From NCBI GenBank assembly GCA_963735065.1, contig CAVTJL010000009.1, forward strand, positions 69,033 through 133,032: a stretch of DNA of 64,000 bases. Reading direction: 5' to 3'. The number at the start of each line of letters is the position of its first letter. Positions within the stretch are counted from its first letter, which is position 1. Positions 54,304 through 61,670 of this stretch are shown piece after piece. The DNA is from CAVTJL01 sp963735065 (GTDB lineage Bacteria; Pseudomonadota; Alphaproteobacteria; Geminicoccales; Geminicoccaceae). The position numbers and the translations under genes were made by a program. The notes beneath the pieces are model-generated. The model saw only the letters and a list, made by a program, of their open reading frames with translations, was not told where the DNA came from and made no database searches.

Positions 54304-54593
54304 CCCTCCTCACAGCTCGACGCAGCGGCGAACGGGGCGGGTTGGAAGGGTGCTCCGGCTTGGGCCGTGCTGGTCCCTGGTCCGGCTCCAGCATCATCGG
54401 GTGTTGCAGTGCCGTGGCGGGGATGGGCGTGCCGCGTGGTCCACGGGTCGGGCGCCGGAGGGCGGGCGGCCGACGACGCTCTTGTCCTCTTGCCTCGGGA
54501 TGCCGTGCCGCGCGCGGATTGGGGGGTGCGAGCGGCAACGAAAGACAGATAAAAAAGCTGCCGGCGCAATCGGGGCCTTGCGGAGGAGCGATC
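54304..54593. other. Spacer before the PhzF gene
   Basis: No gene seen. The last bases hold CGGAGGAGCG, the ribosome site of the PhzF gene. With the bases back to 53940, this gives 650 bases with little coding potential. Confidence 0.35.
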
Positions 54594-55424
54594 GTGGAGA
54601 TTGTGCGGGTGGCGGCGTTCGCCGACGGTGAGACGGGTGGCAATCCGGCCGGGGTCGCCTTGTGCGGCGAGCTGCCCGATGCCCCGGCGATGCAGGCCGT
54701 GGCGGCGGAGGTGGGCTATTCCGAGACGGCCTTTGCCGCACCCGCGGGGTCGGGCTGGCGGGTGCGCTACTTCGCACCCCAGGTCGAGGTGGACTTTTGC
54801 GGGCACGCCACGATCGCGCTGGGGGCGGTGCTGGCCCGGCGGCATGGCGACGGCGTCTTCGCGCTGCAGCTCAACCGCGCCGAGATCACGGTCGAGGGGC
54901 GCTGCGACGGGCCGGCGATGCTGGCAGCCCTGCGCTCGCCGCCGACGCGCAGCCGGCCGGCCCCGGGGCCGCTGGTGACGGAGGCGCTGGCCCTGTTCGG
55001 GCTCGACGCGGCCGAGCTCGACCCGAGGATCCCGCCGGCGATCGCGCATGCCGGGGCCGACCATCTGGTGCTGGCGCTGGCCAGCCGCGCCCGGCTGGCG
55101 GCGATGCGCTACGATCAGGAAAGCGGGCGCAGGCTCGCCTCGGCGCACGGCATCGTCACCTTCTCGCTGGTTCACGCCGAGGCGCCGCGGCTCTTCCATG
55201 CGCGCAACCCCTTCCCCATCGGCGGCGTGTACGAGGATCCGGCGACGGGGGCGGCAGCAGCAGCGCTGGCGGGCTATCTGCGCGACCTGGGCTGGCCGCA
55301 CGAGGGCAGCATCGAGATCGTGCAGGGGGAGGACATGGGTGCCCGCTCGCGCCTGCATGCGGCCATCGCCGCGACGCCGGGCGAGAGCATCCGCGTGAGC
55401 GGAAGCGTGCGCCCGATCGCCTAG
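54594..55424 (+). CDS. PhzF-family isomerase/epimerase
   Basis: A 276-residue PhzF-fold protein. The N-terminal motif VRVAAFADGETGGNPAGVAL has the NPAGV pattern; the catalytic Glu is in GYSETAFAAP; VDFCGHATIALGAVL is the other hallmark, and GVYEDPATGAAAAALAGYLR repeats it in the second half. Related enzymes isomerise dihydroxyanthranilate-type compounds, but most PhzF proteins outside phenazine clusters have no known substrate. The GTG start is set by GGAGGAG 6 bases upstream. Confidence 0.88.
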   Translation: MEIVRVAAFADGETGGNPAGVALCGELPDAPAMQAVAAEVGYSETAFAAPAGSGWRVRYFAPQVEVDFCGHATIALGAVLARRHGDGVFALQLNRAEITVEGRCDGPAMLAALRSPPTRSRPAPGPLVTEALALFGLDAAELDPRIPPAIAHAGADHLVLALASRARLAAMRYDQESGRRLASAHGIVTFSLVHAEAPRLFHARNPFPIGGVYEDPATGAAAAALAGYLRDLGWPHEGSIEIVQGEDMGARSRLHAAIAATPGESIRVSGSVRPIA

Positions 55425-55809
55425 ACCGCGGCACTTTTTTGTCAGGGGGCCGTGGCGTGCCGGGAGCGGCGATGGCCGCGGCTGCGCCGGCACGCGCGCA
55501 CCGGGAATCCTGACGGGCGGGCCGATGAGGCGCAGGCGCCCGGATCCAGGAACACGCCCCTGATGTAAACCACAGGATGATGTGATATAGAGATAATGCG
55601 CGTTTTGCGCGATGGCGGGCGATGTGGCCGGGTCGCCTGCCCGGTGCACGGCGATTTTTTTTCACCTCGAGGCCGCAAACCTCGCCTCGACGCGACGCGC
55701 GCGCGGAACCGTGGCGACCGGCGACGGTTTTTTTGATCGGAATCAAGGTCGTCGGGACAAGGCGCTCTAGATAGCAAGATGAGGGTGCGAGCCCTCGGGA
55801 GGTGGCACG
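55425..55809. other. Intergenic region with T- and A-rich tracts
   Basis: About 385 bases without a gene. It contains CACTTTTTTGTC just after the PhzF stop and CGATTTTTTTTCACC at about 55652, possible stop signals, and GATGTGATATAGAGATAATG at about 55579, which resembles a promoter -10 region. The last bases include GGGAGGTGGC, the ribosome site of the next gene. Confidence 0.4.
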
Positions 55810-56268
55810 ATGCGGATGGTGGCGGAGAGTGGTCGTGAGACGGCGAGCCCGGCAGCGCAGGCTCGTGCCGTGGGCGATTGCGGCATCCTGATCGTCGAGC
55901 AGGAGCGGCGCGTCGGGGCGTCCATCAAGGGCACCCTCGAGCAGGCCGGCTATCGGGTGATCGGGCCCGCGGTGACGGTGCCGCAGGCGCTGGCCTGGCT
56001 CGAGCGGGCCGAGCCCGATGCCGCCATCGTGGACCTCGATCTCTCGGGCAGCCTGAGCGCGCCGGTGGCCCGGGCGCTGCGCCGCCAAGGGGTGCCCTTC
56101 CTCCTCCTCACCAACCATCCCTGCCCGGGCTTTCTGGATGCGGCCTACGAGCGGGCGCCGCGCCTCGAGAGGCCGTTGCGCCGCAACGAGCTGGTGCGCT
56201 CGCTGCAGCGCCTGATCAGCGCCGCGGCGGCGCGAAGGCGGCAGCCGCTGCTCAGGGCGGCTTCCTGA
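55810..56268 (+). CDS. Orphan receiver-domain protein (degenerate)
   Basis: A 152-residue protein with a single receiver domain: ILIVEQERRVGASIKGTLEQ at strand 1, phospho-acceptor D75 in AAIVDLDLSGSLSAPV, FLLLTNHP at strand 4 and LERPLRRNELV at the end. The acidic pair at the start is reduced (VEQE), and the conserved Lys is Arg (R121), so phosphorylation or signalling may be altered. There is no output domain and no adjacent kinase. Similar proteins occur widely in Rhizobiales. Confidence 0.8.
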   Translation: MRMVAESGRETASPAAQARAVGDCGILIVEQERRVGASIKGTLEQAGYRVIGPAVTVPQALAWLERAEPDAAIVDLDLSGSLSAPVARALRRQGVPFLLLTNHPCPGFLDAAYERAPRLERPLRRNELVRSLQRLISAAAARRRQPLLRAAS

Positions 56269-56435
56269 GCTGCGCCCGGGGCGGGGCCCAGGGTGGGGCC
56301 CAGGGCGCAGGCATCGAGAGGGTGCGGGCGATGGCCCGTCAACGAATGGTTAGGAACTCCGTGGAATAAGGAGGGCATTGTCGATCACCTCGGTGAGGAG
56401 AGCGCGTCGCGAGCCGGCAAAGGGAGGACAGGTCG

Positions 56436-56963
56436 ATGGTGATGCGGGCCCAATGGGTCGTGGAGCGGCGACAGGCGAACGCGCTGGTGCGCGACATCGA
56501 GGATCTGGGCGGCACGGTGCGGGCGCGCAGCGAGACCGATCCCCTGCCCGAGGACCTGGACGCCTTCGCCGACATGGAGGAGGAGCTCTTGAGCATCGTC
56601 GAGCTCGAGATCGCGGCACCGGCCCTGCTCGATCTCCTGGGCCGGGCGGTCGAGGGGCAGGACCCGCGGCATCTCCTCCTCGTCGATCTCACCCAGCCCT
56701 GCCTGCAGGTGCGCCAGCTGCCGGTGCCCGCCTCCAGCCGGCTGATCGTCAAGGACGCGAGCGGCAGCCAGGCCTTCGTCCGCGACGAGGCGGCCCTGGC
56801 GCGGCGCCTCGTTCGCCTGCTCCTCAGCAAGGAGGCGGCGGCCCCGGCGGTCGGCCAGGACGCCGCGGTCGCGCCCGCCCGCCCCGGCCGGATCACGGAG
56901 GCCCGGCCGCTTCGCGTCGCACACGCATCGGAAAGGATGGCAGGTCATGCAGCCAGGGCTTGA
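56436..56963 (+). CDS. Conserved hypothetical protein
   Basis: A 175-residue soluble protein, acidic, mainly helical (ERRQANALVRDIEDLGGTVR, then ALLDLLGRAVEGQDPRHLLL). The C-terminus is Ala/Arg-rich. No known domain; GGGAGGACAGGTCG precedes the ATG. Its stop overlaps the DUF2934 gene by 17 bases, so the two are linked. Confidence 0.55.
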   Translation: MVMRAQWVVERRQANALVRDIEDLGGTVRARSETDPLPEDLDAFADMEEELLSIVELEIAAPALLDLLGRAVEGQDPRHLLLVDLTQPCLQVRQLPVPASSRLIVKDASGSQAFVRDEAALARRLVRLLLSKEAAAPAVGQDAAVAPARPGRITEARPLRVAHASERMAGHAARA

Positions 56964-57264
56964 GCAGCTGATACGGGAGCGCGCCTACGCGCTCTGGCAG
57001 GAGGAAGGCCGCCCGGACGGCCGCGCCGAGGAGCACTGGCAGATGGCCGAGAGGGCGGTGCGCTCCGCCACCAGCGAGGAGGCTCCCCCCGCCACGGAAA
57101 AAAAGACAAGGCGGCAGGCGGCGCCCAAGCGGCAGCAGGCCTCGGCCCCGGCAAGCCCGGAAGGCCCGCCGACGACCGCGCCCGCCCCCGCGCCCCGGAA
57201 GACCGCTCGCCCTGCGAGCGGAGAGGGAAAAGAAAAGGTGATGAAGGGTCGATCCTCACCCTAG
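56947..57264 (+). CDS. DUF2934 protein
   Basis: A 105-residue protein. The N-terminal 40 residues (LIRERAYALWQEEGRPDGRA then EEHWQMAERAV) are the DUF2934 motif; the rest is a Pro/Ala/Lys-rich tail. DUF2934 proteins are common in Alphaproteobacteria, mostly of unknown role. It overlaps the previous gene by 17 bases. Confidence 0.85.
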   Translation: MQPGLEQLIRERAYALWQEEGRPDGRAEEHWQMAERAVRSATSEEAPPATEKKTRRQAAPKRQQASAPASPEGPPTTAPAPAPRKTARPASGEGKEKVMKGRSSP

Positions 57265-57900
57265 AGAGCGGAGCGCGCCGACGCAGCGGAAGTGGTTGGC
57301 GCAGCGAACGTGGCTGGATCCGAGCCGGTCCCGGAACGGCCGGGCGGTCGGCCCCCGTCCCCTTGCCGGCCCTGGGCGCGCCGTTCTCGTGCTCGGCTCC
57401 GTCCCAGGCGTGCGGCCGTTGGCGCGCGGCCGGGATCGCGCCCGCCCGCGACACGCCTTCCGGTCCGTCAGGGCGCGCCTACCGGCCTCGCGAAGCGCGG
57501 TCGCCGGGACCGGCCGCCGGGTCCGGGCGCTTCGCTGCGGCTGGCGTTCCTCGGCTACGCCTCGACCTCTCGCCGAAGGAGCCAGGCGGCGGCAGGTGCC
57601 ATCGGCCCGAGGCGCCATGGCCGACCGAGGGGCAGGCCTCACGCGGCCGAGAGCGCCAGGGTCTCGCGTGGCGCTCCGCGACCTGAGGCAACCCAGGACG
57701 AGAGGCCCGAGGGCTATCAGGCATGCGGCTCGATGCCGAACGGCAGCGGCAGCGGCGTCCTGACCCGTTAGCGCCCTGCCCGATCAACGATCCTGCGCCG
57801 ACGGGTCGGCTTCCCATCCGTCGCCGGCGCGATGCCCGGATCCCATCGTCGGGCCAAGCCGGGCTTTTGCCGCTCGACCCGCAAGGTCCTCCCGACGCGC
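57265..57900. other. G+C-rich stretch without recognised gene
   Basis: About 640 bases. Several frames stay open by composition alone and are Arg/Ala/Gly/Pro-rich without domain signals. I see no real gene here. Confidence 0.4.
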
Positions 57901-57929
57901 CGCAAGACCGGCACGAGGCCGGTCTTGCG
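57901..57929 (-). terminator. Hairpin after the fasciclin gene
   Basis: Perfect 12-base arms (57901-57912 and 57918-57929) with a 5-base loop, 22 bases past the fasciclin stop on the minus strand. No U tract follows, so it may stop transcription only partly or protect the mRNA end. Confidence 0.55.
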
Positions 57930-57951
57930 CACAGCACGTCGCCTCCGCAGG

Positions 57952-58455
57952 TCAGCCCGTGGGCAGCAGGACCGCATCGATCACATGGATCACGCCATTG
58001 GAGGTCTCGATGTCGGCGGAGATCACGTGCGCGTGGTCGACCATGACGCCGTTGGTCGCGTCCACGGAGAGCTCGCCGCCCTCCACGGTCTCGACCATCA
58101 GCTTCTTCCCGGCGATGTCGGCCGAGGCGACGTCCCCGGCCACCACGTGGTAGGTGAGGATCGCGACCAGCTTCTCCTTGTTCTCGGGCTTCAGCAGGCT
58201 CTCGACCGTGCCTTCGGGCAGCTTGGCGAAGGCCTCGTCCGTGGGCGCGAAGACCGTGAACGGGCCCTCGCCCTTCAGGGTCTCGACGAGGCCGGCGGCC
58301 TTGACCGCGGCGACGAGGGTGTTGAACTGGCCTGCCGATGCGGCCGTGTCGACGATATCCATCTGCGCGGCCGAGGCCTGCCCGACGCCAGCACCGGCGG
58401 TCAGCGCAAGAGGAACGGCGAGGGCAAGTGTCTTCAAGGTGGTCATGACGGACAT
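57952..58455 (-). CDS. Fasciclin-domain exported protein
   Basis: A 167-residue protein: signal peptide (TTLKTLALAVPLALTAGAG, ending near ASA), then one FAS1 domain (FNTLVAAVKAAGLVETLKGE, FTVFAPTDEAFAKLPEGTVE, then LVAILTYHVVAGDVASADI and NGVIHVIDAVLLP). FAS1 proteins mediate adhesion. The ATG at 58455 has GGGAGAG 8 bases upstream; an ATG at 58446 also fits. Confidence 0.93.
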   Translation of the reverse strand: MSVMTTLKTLALAVPLALTAGAGVGQASAAQMDIVDTAASAGQFNTLVAAVKAAGLVETLKGEGPFTVFAPTDEAFAKLPEGTVESLLKPENKEKLVAILTYHVVAGDVASADIAGKKLMVETVEGGELSVDATNGVMVDHAHVISADIETSNGVIHVIDAVLLPTG

Positions 58456-59155
58456 AGTGGACTCTCTCCCGAATTCAGTTTCAGTCATTAGACGAAGACA
58501 GCGGCGGTTTGGATCACAGCAACATGCCGTTTCATCGGCCGGCGGCTCGTCGCCCGTTGCGCCGACAGTCTCGAGCACGGCCTGCGACTCCATGATCTGC
58601 GTTCTTCTGTTGGATCCGGACATTCTGGCCAGATGCCGATGAGCCGCGCGCCGACCCGGGCACGCAGTGGTGACGCCGTGCTGGTGGGTCTGGCGCCCAT
58701 GCTCCAGCCGGAGCCGCGAGCTCTCGTTCTCGGGTGCTTTGCCAAGCGTGCGATCGCTCGCCAGCGGCCGGTGCTGCGCCCATCCTTGGAATGCCTGCCG
58801 GCCGATCGTGAGTGCCCTCACGGGCTTCGCGCCGGACCTTCCCTACGACGAGCGCCTCGCACATCTGCTCGCAGCCGGCATCGGATGGCGAGACGTGCTG
58901 GCGGCATTGCGCCGGCGGCGTTGTCGGGCACCCCACCGGGCGGGCGAACGCCATCGCCGCGCCCCGGCCGCGCTTGGACTCGTCCGACAATGAGGACAAG
59001 GGGGCGGCGGTCGCTCCTGTCGACCAAGTGCCAGAGATCGCCCGTGGCCGTCTCGATTAGAAGCGCCCGCTCTCCGTCCGGGGGAGGGCTCGCGAGCGAC
59101 GCGACCTCGGCCGGGCGCGGAGGCCCCTCGGCCGCCCGGCGAGGTCGTGCTCTCC
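58456..59155. other. Spacer with no confident gene
   Basis: About 700 bases between the divergent fasciclin gene and vapB. A short frame from GTG 58808 (PDLPYDERLAHLLAAGIGWR then DVLAALRRRR) looks slightly protein-like, but it has no support. Confidence 0.35.
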
Positions 59156-59171
59156 TTGACGGGCGACTTTT

Positions 59172-59203
59172 ATGGATACACATTGGAGCTTCCGTATATC
59201 CAT
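59172..59203 (+). promoter_or_regulatory. Candidate vapBC operator
   Basis: Inverted repeat ATGGATA (59172-59178) and TATCCAT (59197-59203) with an 18-base centre, just upstream of vapB. A TTGACG -35-like hexamer is at 59156-59161. Antitoxins of this type usually repress their own operon at such palindromes. Confidence 0.6.
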
Positions 59204-59214
59204 GGGAGTGGGCC

Positions 59215-59445
59215 ATGCAGGTCTCGAAATGGGGAAACAGCTTGGCCGTCCGCCTTCCCGCCGCCGTGGTCGAGGCGCTGGAGTTGAAGGAGGGGGACGA
59301 CATCGAGATCCACGTGGTCGACGCGCGCGAGCTGGCAGTTGCCCGGAAGCCCGGTCGTCGGGAGCTTCTGGAGCGCTTGCGCGCCTTCCGCGGCCGACTG
59401 CCCCCCGACTTCCGGTTCGACCGAGACGAGGCGAATGCCCGGTAG
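59215..59445 (+). CDS. vapB: AbrB/MazE-type antitoxin (VapB)
   Basis: A 76-residue protein with an N-terminal swapped-hairpin DNA-binding domain (MQVSKWGNSLAVRLPAAVVE, then LELKEGDDIEIHVVDARELA) and a C-terminal tail that would bind the toxin (RAFRGRLPPDFRFDRDEAN). GGGAG lies 7-8 bases before the ATG. It overlaps the toxin gene by 11 bases, as in most vapBC operons. Confidence 0.92.
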   Translation: MQVSKWGNSLAVRLPAAVVEALELKEGDDIEIHVVDARELAVARKPGRRELLERLRAFRGRLPPDFRFDRDEANAR

Positions 59446-59836
59446 CTTCTTCGATACCAACGTGCTGATCTATCTCGTGTCCGGCGACGCCACAAAGGCC
59501 GACAAAGCCGAAACGATCCTCGGCGAGGGTGGAACGATCAGCGTGCAGGTGCTCAACGAGATCGCCAACGTCGCTCGCCGCAAGATGCACATGACATGGG
59601 ACGAAACGCACGCCCTCCTGGGCCTGATCCGCGGCCTGCTCCCGGTGGTCCCCCTCACCGTCGAGACCCACGAGACCGGGCTGGCACTGGCCGAGCGCTA
59701 TGGCCTCGCGGTCTATGATGCCATGATTGCCGCCGCTGCCCTGCTGGCGGGCTGCGAGACGCTCTGGTCCGAGGACATGCAGGATGGGCTCGTGATCGAC
59801 GGGCGGCTCCGGGTTGTCGACCCGTTTGCGGCTTGA
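59435..59836 (+). CDS. vapC: PIN-domain toxin (VapC)
   Basis: A 133-residue PIN ribonuclease. Acidic residues of the metal site are seen in FFDTNVLIYLVSG (Asp), SVQVLNEIANVARR (Glu), AVYDAMIAAAALLAG (Asp) and TLWSEDMQDG (Glu/Asp). VapC toxins cut tRNA or rRNA when VapB is lost. The ATG at 59435 lies inside vapB. It is followed by a DUF2283 gene whose ribosome site overlaps the vapC stop. Confidence 0.92.
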   Translation: MPGSFFDTNVLIYLVSGDATKADKAETILGEGGTISVQVLNEIANVARRKMHMTWDETHALLGLIRGLLPVVPLTVETHETGLALAERYGLAVYDAMIAAAALLAGCETLWSEDMQDGLVIDGRLRVVDPFAA

Positions 59837-59847
59837 GGAGGCTGCCT

Positions 59848-60096
59848 GTGATTGGCACGGCACCGAGGACGAGGAGCCCGACCAAAAAGATCCGCTTCGA
59901 TGCTGGGGCCGATGCTCTTTACATCCGGTTCGACGATACACCGGTCCTGGAATAAGAAGAAGTCAACCCCGGTATCGTCATTGGCCACGACGCGACCGAC
60001 CGGGCCGTCGGTCTCAAGATACTCTCCGTCAGGCGGCGCATCTCCGCCGAGCGGCCACGTGGAATCGACTTCGAGCTAGTCGAGCCGGCGTCGTGA
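59848..60096 (+). pseudogene. DUF2283 gene with an in-frame stop codon
   Basis: The frame from GTG 59848 (GAGGAGG site 6 bases upstream) reads KKIRFDAGADALYIRFDDTP and VLE, then TAA at 59953-59955, then EEVNPGIVIGHDATDRAVGL and KILSVRRRISAERPRGIDFE up to TGA at 60094. Without the TAA it is a full DUF2283 protein of about 82 residues, in which Ser is usual at the stop position (ESEEV). DUF2283 proteins are often near toxin-antitoxin genes. The lesion is a single codon, so it looks recent or may be a base error. Confidence 0.8.
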
Positions 60097-60358
60097 GGCG
60101 CTACGCGCAGTAATGCATCCTGCCGTTCGCACTCGCCTAGCGCTGCGCATCGAGTTCAGGCGGTGGAGAGGTGAACGCCACGGAAACACGCGTATCGTAC
60201 TATGGGCTATCATTGAGACACGGCCAATCTCAGATCGCACACTGTACATTTCGACCCCAAGCCTATTGGCGCGAAGGAAGCGTCCCGATTCGCACCCAAT
60301 TTGCCCTATCGATGTTCACGGTGTTGCCACGATGAAATACCGATCTTGGTCGATCATT
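60097..60358. other. Spacer of lower G+C content
   Basis: No gene recognised. By eye the DNA becomes markedly A+T-rich from about 60190 on, marking the edge of the HEPN-gene segment. Confidence 0.45.
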
Positions 60359-61048
60359 CTAGACTTGAATATAGCTTTCAGGATACTGCTCTTTGAACAG
60401 ATTGTCCCTATATACAGCCAATTCAGTGAAAATGTCCGCCATGCGCTCAGGATTTATCACAATTAAATCTCCAGACCTAAACCACTTGAAAATCCTGGAT
60501 TTCGTTATATTCGATGAGGCGACACCATGATTATGAATTATAGAGTTTCTGAGGTAGTTTAGGTCACCCCAAAGATCATGGCTCGCGTAGCAACGCAGAG
60601 CTCTCTTTATAACCTCCCGATCCCGCTCGTTCGGATCGAGTTTTCCTTTCGCTATTACGTATTCACGGCGTAAGTAATCATTCCAAAAAGCACAAAATGA
60701 CACTACGCACAATTGACTAAGAGTTGTATAGTTCTCACCATCAATATGATTCCTCTTTTTTATCTGACCTTGGTTGGCTACGGGAAATCCTATTGTTCCT
60801 ATTCTGCTTGATTGAATTCCTTGATATGTGAAAACGCACGTATCTTGAAATTCCTCAGAATCCACCTCTGTCCCTCGAAGCTGGCCTCTTACCAGCTCCT
60901 GCTGTGCGACTACGCGACTGCGAACGAGGTCAAAACCCACCGCCGCATCGAGATAGAAGCTCTGCAGCCGAGTCCAGTGTTGGGTGAACTCCTCAGCAAG
61001 CTGCCCAAGCCTTGGATAGTTGACGCCGGGTTGGATATGAAAAGGCAT
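60359..61048 (-). CDS. HEPN-domain-like protein in A+T-rich DNA
   Basis: A 229-residue protein. In its second half QLCVVSFCAFWNDYLRREYV and DLWGDLNYLRNSIIHNHGVA end in the R-x4-H signature (R167, H172) of HEPN ribonuclease-like domains. The first 60 residues (LAEEFTQHWTRLQSFYLDAA) form a helical arm. Its DNA from about 60360 to 60900 is well under half G+C by eye, in strong contrast to the rest of the window, so recent transfer is likely. It lies 15 bases after the truncated BoxR-like gene, on the same strand. RNase toxin or defence protein are both possible. Confidence 0.7.
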   Translation of the reverse strand: MPFHIQPGVNYPRLGQLAEEFTQHWTRLQSFYLDAAVGFDLVRSRVVAQQELVRGQLRGTEVDSEEFQDTCVFTYQGIQSSRIGTIGFPVANQGQIKKRNHIDGENYTTLSQLCVVSFCAFWNDYLRREYVIAKGKLDPNERDREVIKRALRCYASHDLWGDLNYLRNSIIHNHGVASSNITKSRIFKWFRSGDLIVINPERMADIFTELAVYRDNLFKEQYPESYIQV

Positions 61049-61063
61049 TGGTCCGCCATCCTC

Positions 61064-61392
61064 TCACTCGCTGCCAGCCGCTCGTCGTAGTTCAGCAATA
61101 CGTTGTAGTCCAGGCTCGCAGGACGTATTGCTGTCGAGCGGCGGGTCGGCGCCCTCGTTGACCAGTTGGGTGACCGGCGGGCCGAGGCGCGCGCGATCCG
61201 CCGCAGCAGCACGATCGAGCCATTGCCTTTGCCGGTCTCGAGCTGGGCGAGATAGCGCTCCGACACCTTGGCGTGCTGGGCTAGCACCTTGCGCGACATG
61301 CCGCGCTGATTGCGCAGCGTGCGCACACGCTCGCCCAGCCGGTGAAGGTAGGCGTCGGTGTCGCGGCCATAGGCGGGTGCGGGTGTCGTCAT
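61064..61392 (-). pseudogene. boxR: BoxR/BzdR-like HTH regulator, truncated and frameshifted
   Basis: From ATG 61392 a full XRE-type HTH is encoded (YLHRLGERVRTLRNQRGMSR, then KVLAQHAKVSERYLAQLETG and SIVLLRRIARA), as in BoxR/BzdR, repressors of benzoyl-CoA genes. Near 61187 the frame shifts; the other frame continues LGPPVTQLVNEGADPPLDSN and stops at 61064. The C-terminal shikimate-kinase-like ligand domain of BoxR (about 180 residues) is missing, replaced by the HEPN gene. The gene is divergent from boxC, 278 bases away. The identity rests on the HTH sequence and on context. Confidence 0.68.
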
Positions 61393-61670
61393 CGGTGATC
61401 CGGGAAGCGACCCTGAATTATATTGCATATACTATGCGGCAGGCGGCCGCGATTGCAAGAGACCCTATCGTCCTTCGAACGTGGAAAATTAGTTGATTTT
61501 GCAACTACTTTTGATGTTGGCGTGCTGTGGAGGGAATCTTATTTCGTTTCGGACCTGGTTGTCGCCGGCGGAGCGTGATGCTATTGAGATGCATAATAAT
61601 GCATCAGAACGGCGCGGTGGCTGAAGCCGGACGCGCCGAGAAACGCGCTCAAAAGGAATGAGCAGGGCTC
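61393..61670. promoter_or_regulatory. Divergent boxR/boxC promoter region
   Basis: 278 bases between divergent genes, A+T-richer than the genes. It includes TATATTGCATATACTATGCG at about 61418 (direct half-sites TGCATA, which recurs as GATGCATAATAATGCATCAG at 61589), as expected for a BoxR-type operator where TGCA repeats are known binding elements. Confidence 0.55.

Noticed and set aside
54005..54643. 212-residue minus-strand frame upstream of the PhzF gene
   Set aside because: Arg/Pro-rich, no domain; only a short stretch in another frame there looks protein-like and is listed with low confidence.
57292..57771. Several open frames of 100-160 codons on both strands
   Set aside because: Open through base composition; Arg/Ala/Pro/Gly-rich and no ribosome site.
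58808..58993. 61-codon frame from GTG with a helical middle
   Set aside because: No ribosome site and the last third is Arg/His-rich; not enough to call a gene.
60113..60466. 117-codon frame on the plus strand
   Set aside because: Runs into the 3' end of the HEPN gene and has no domain or ribosome site.
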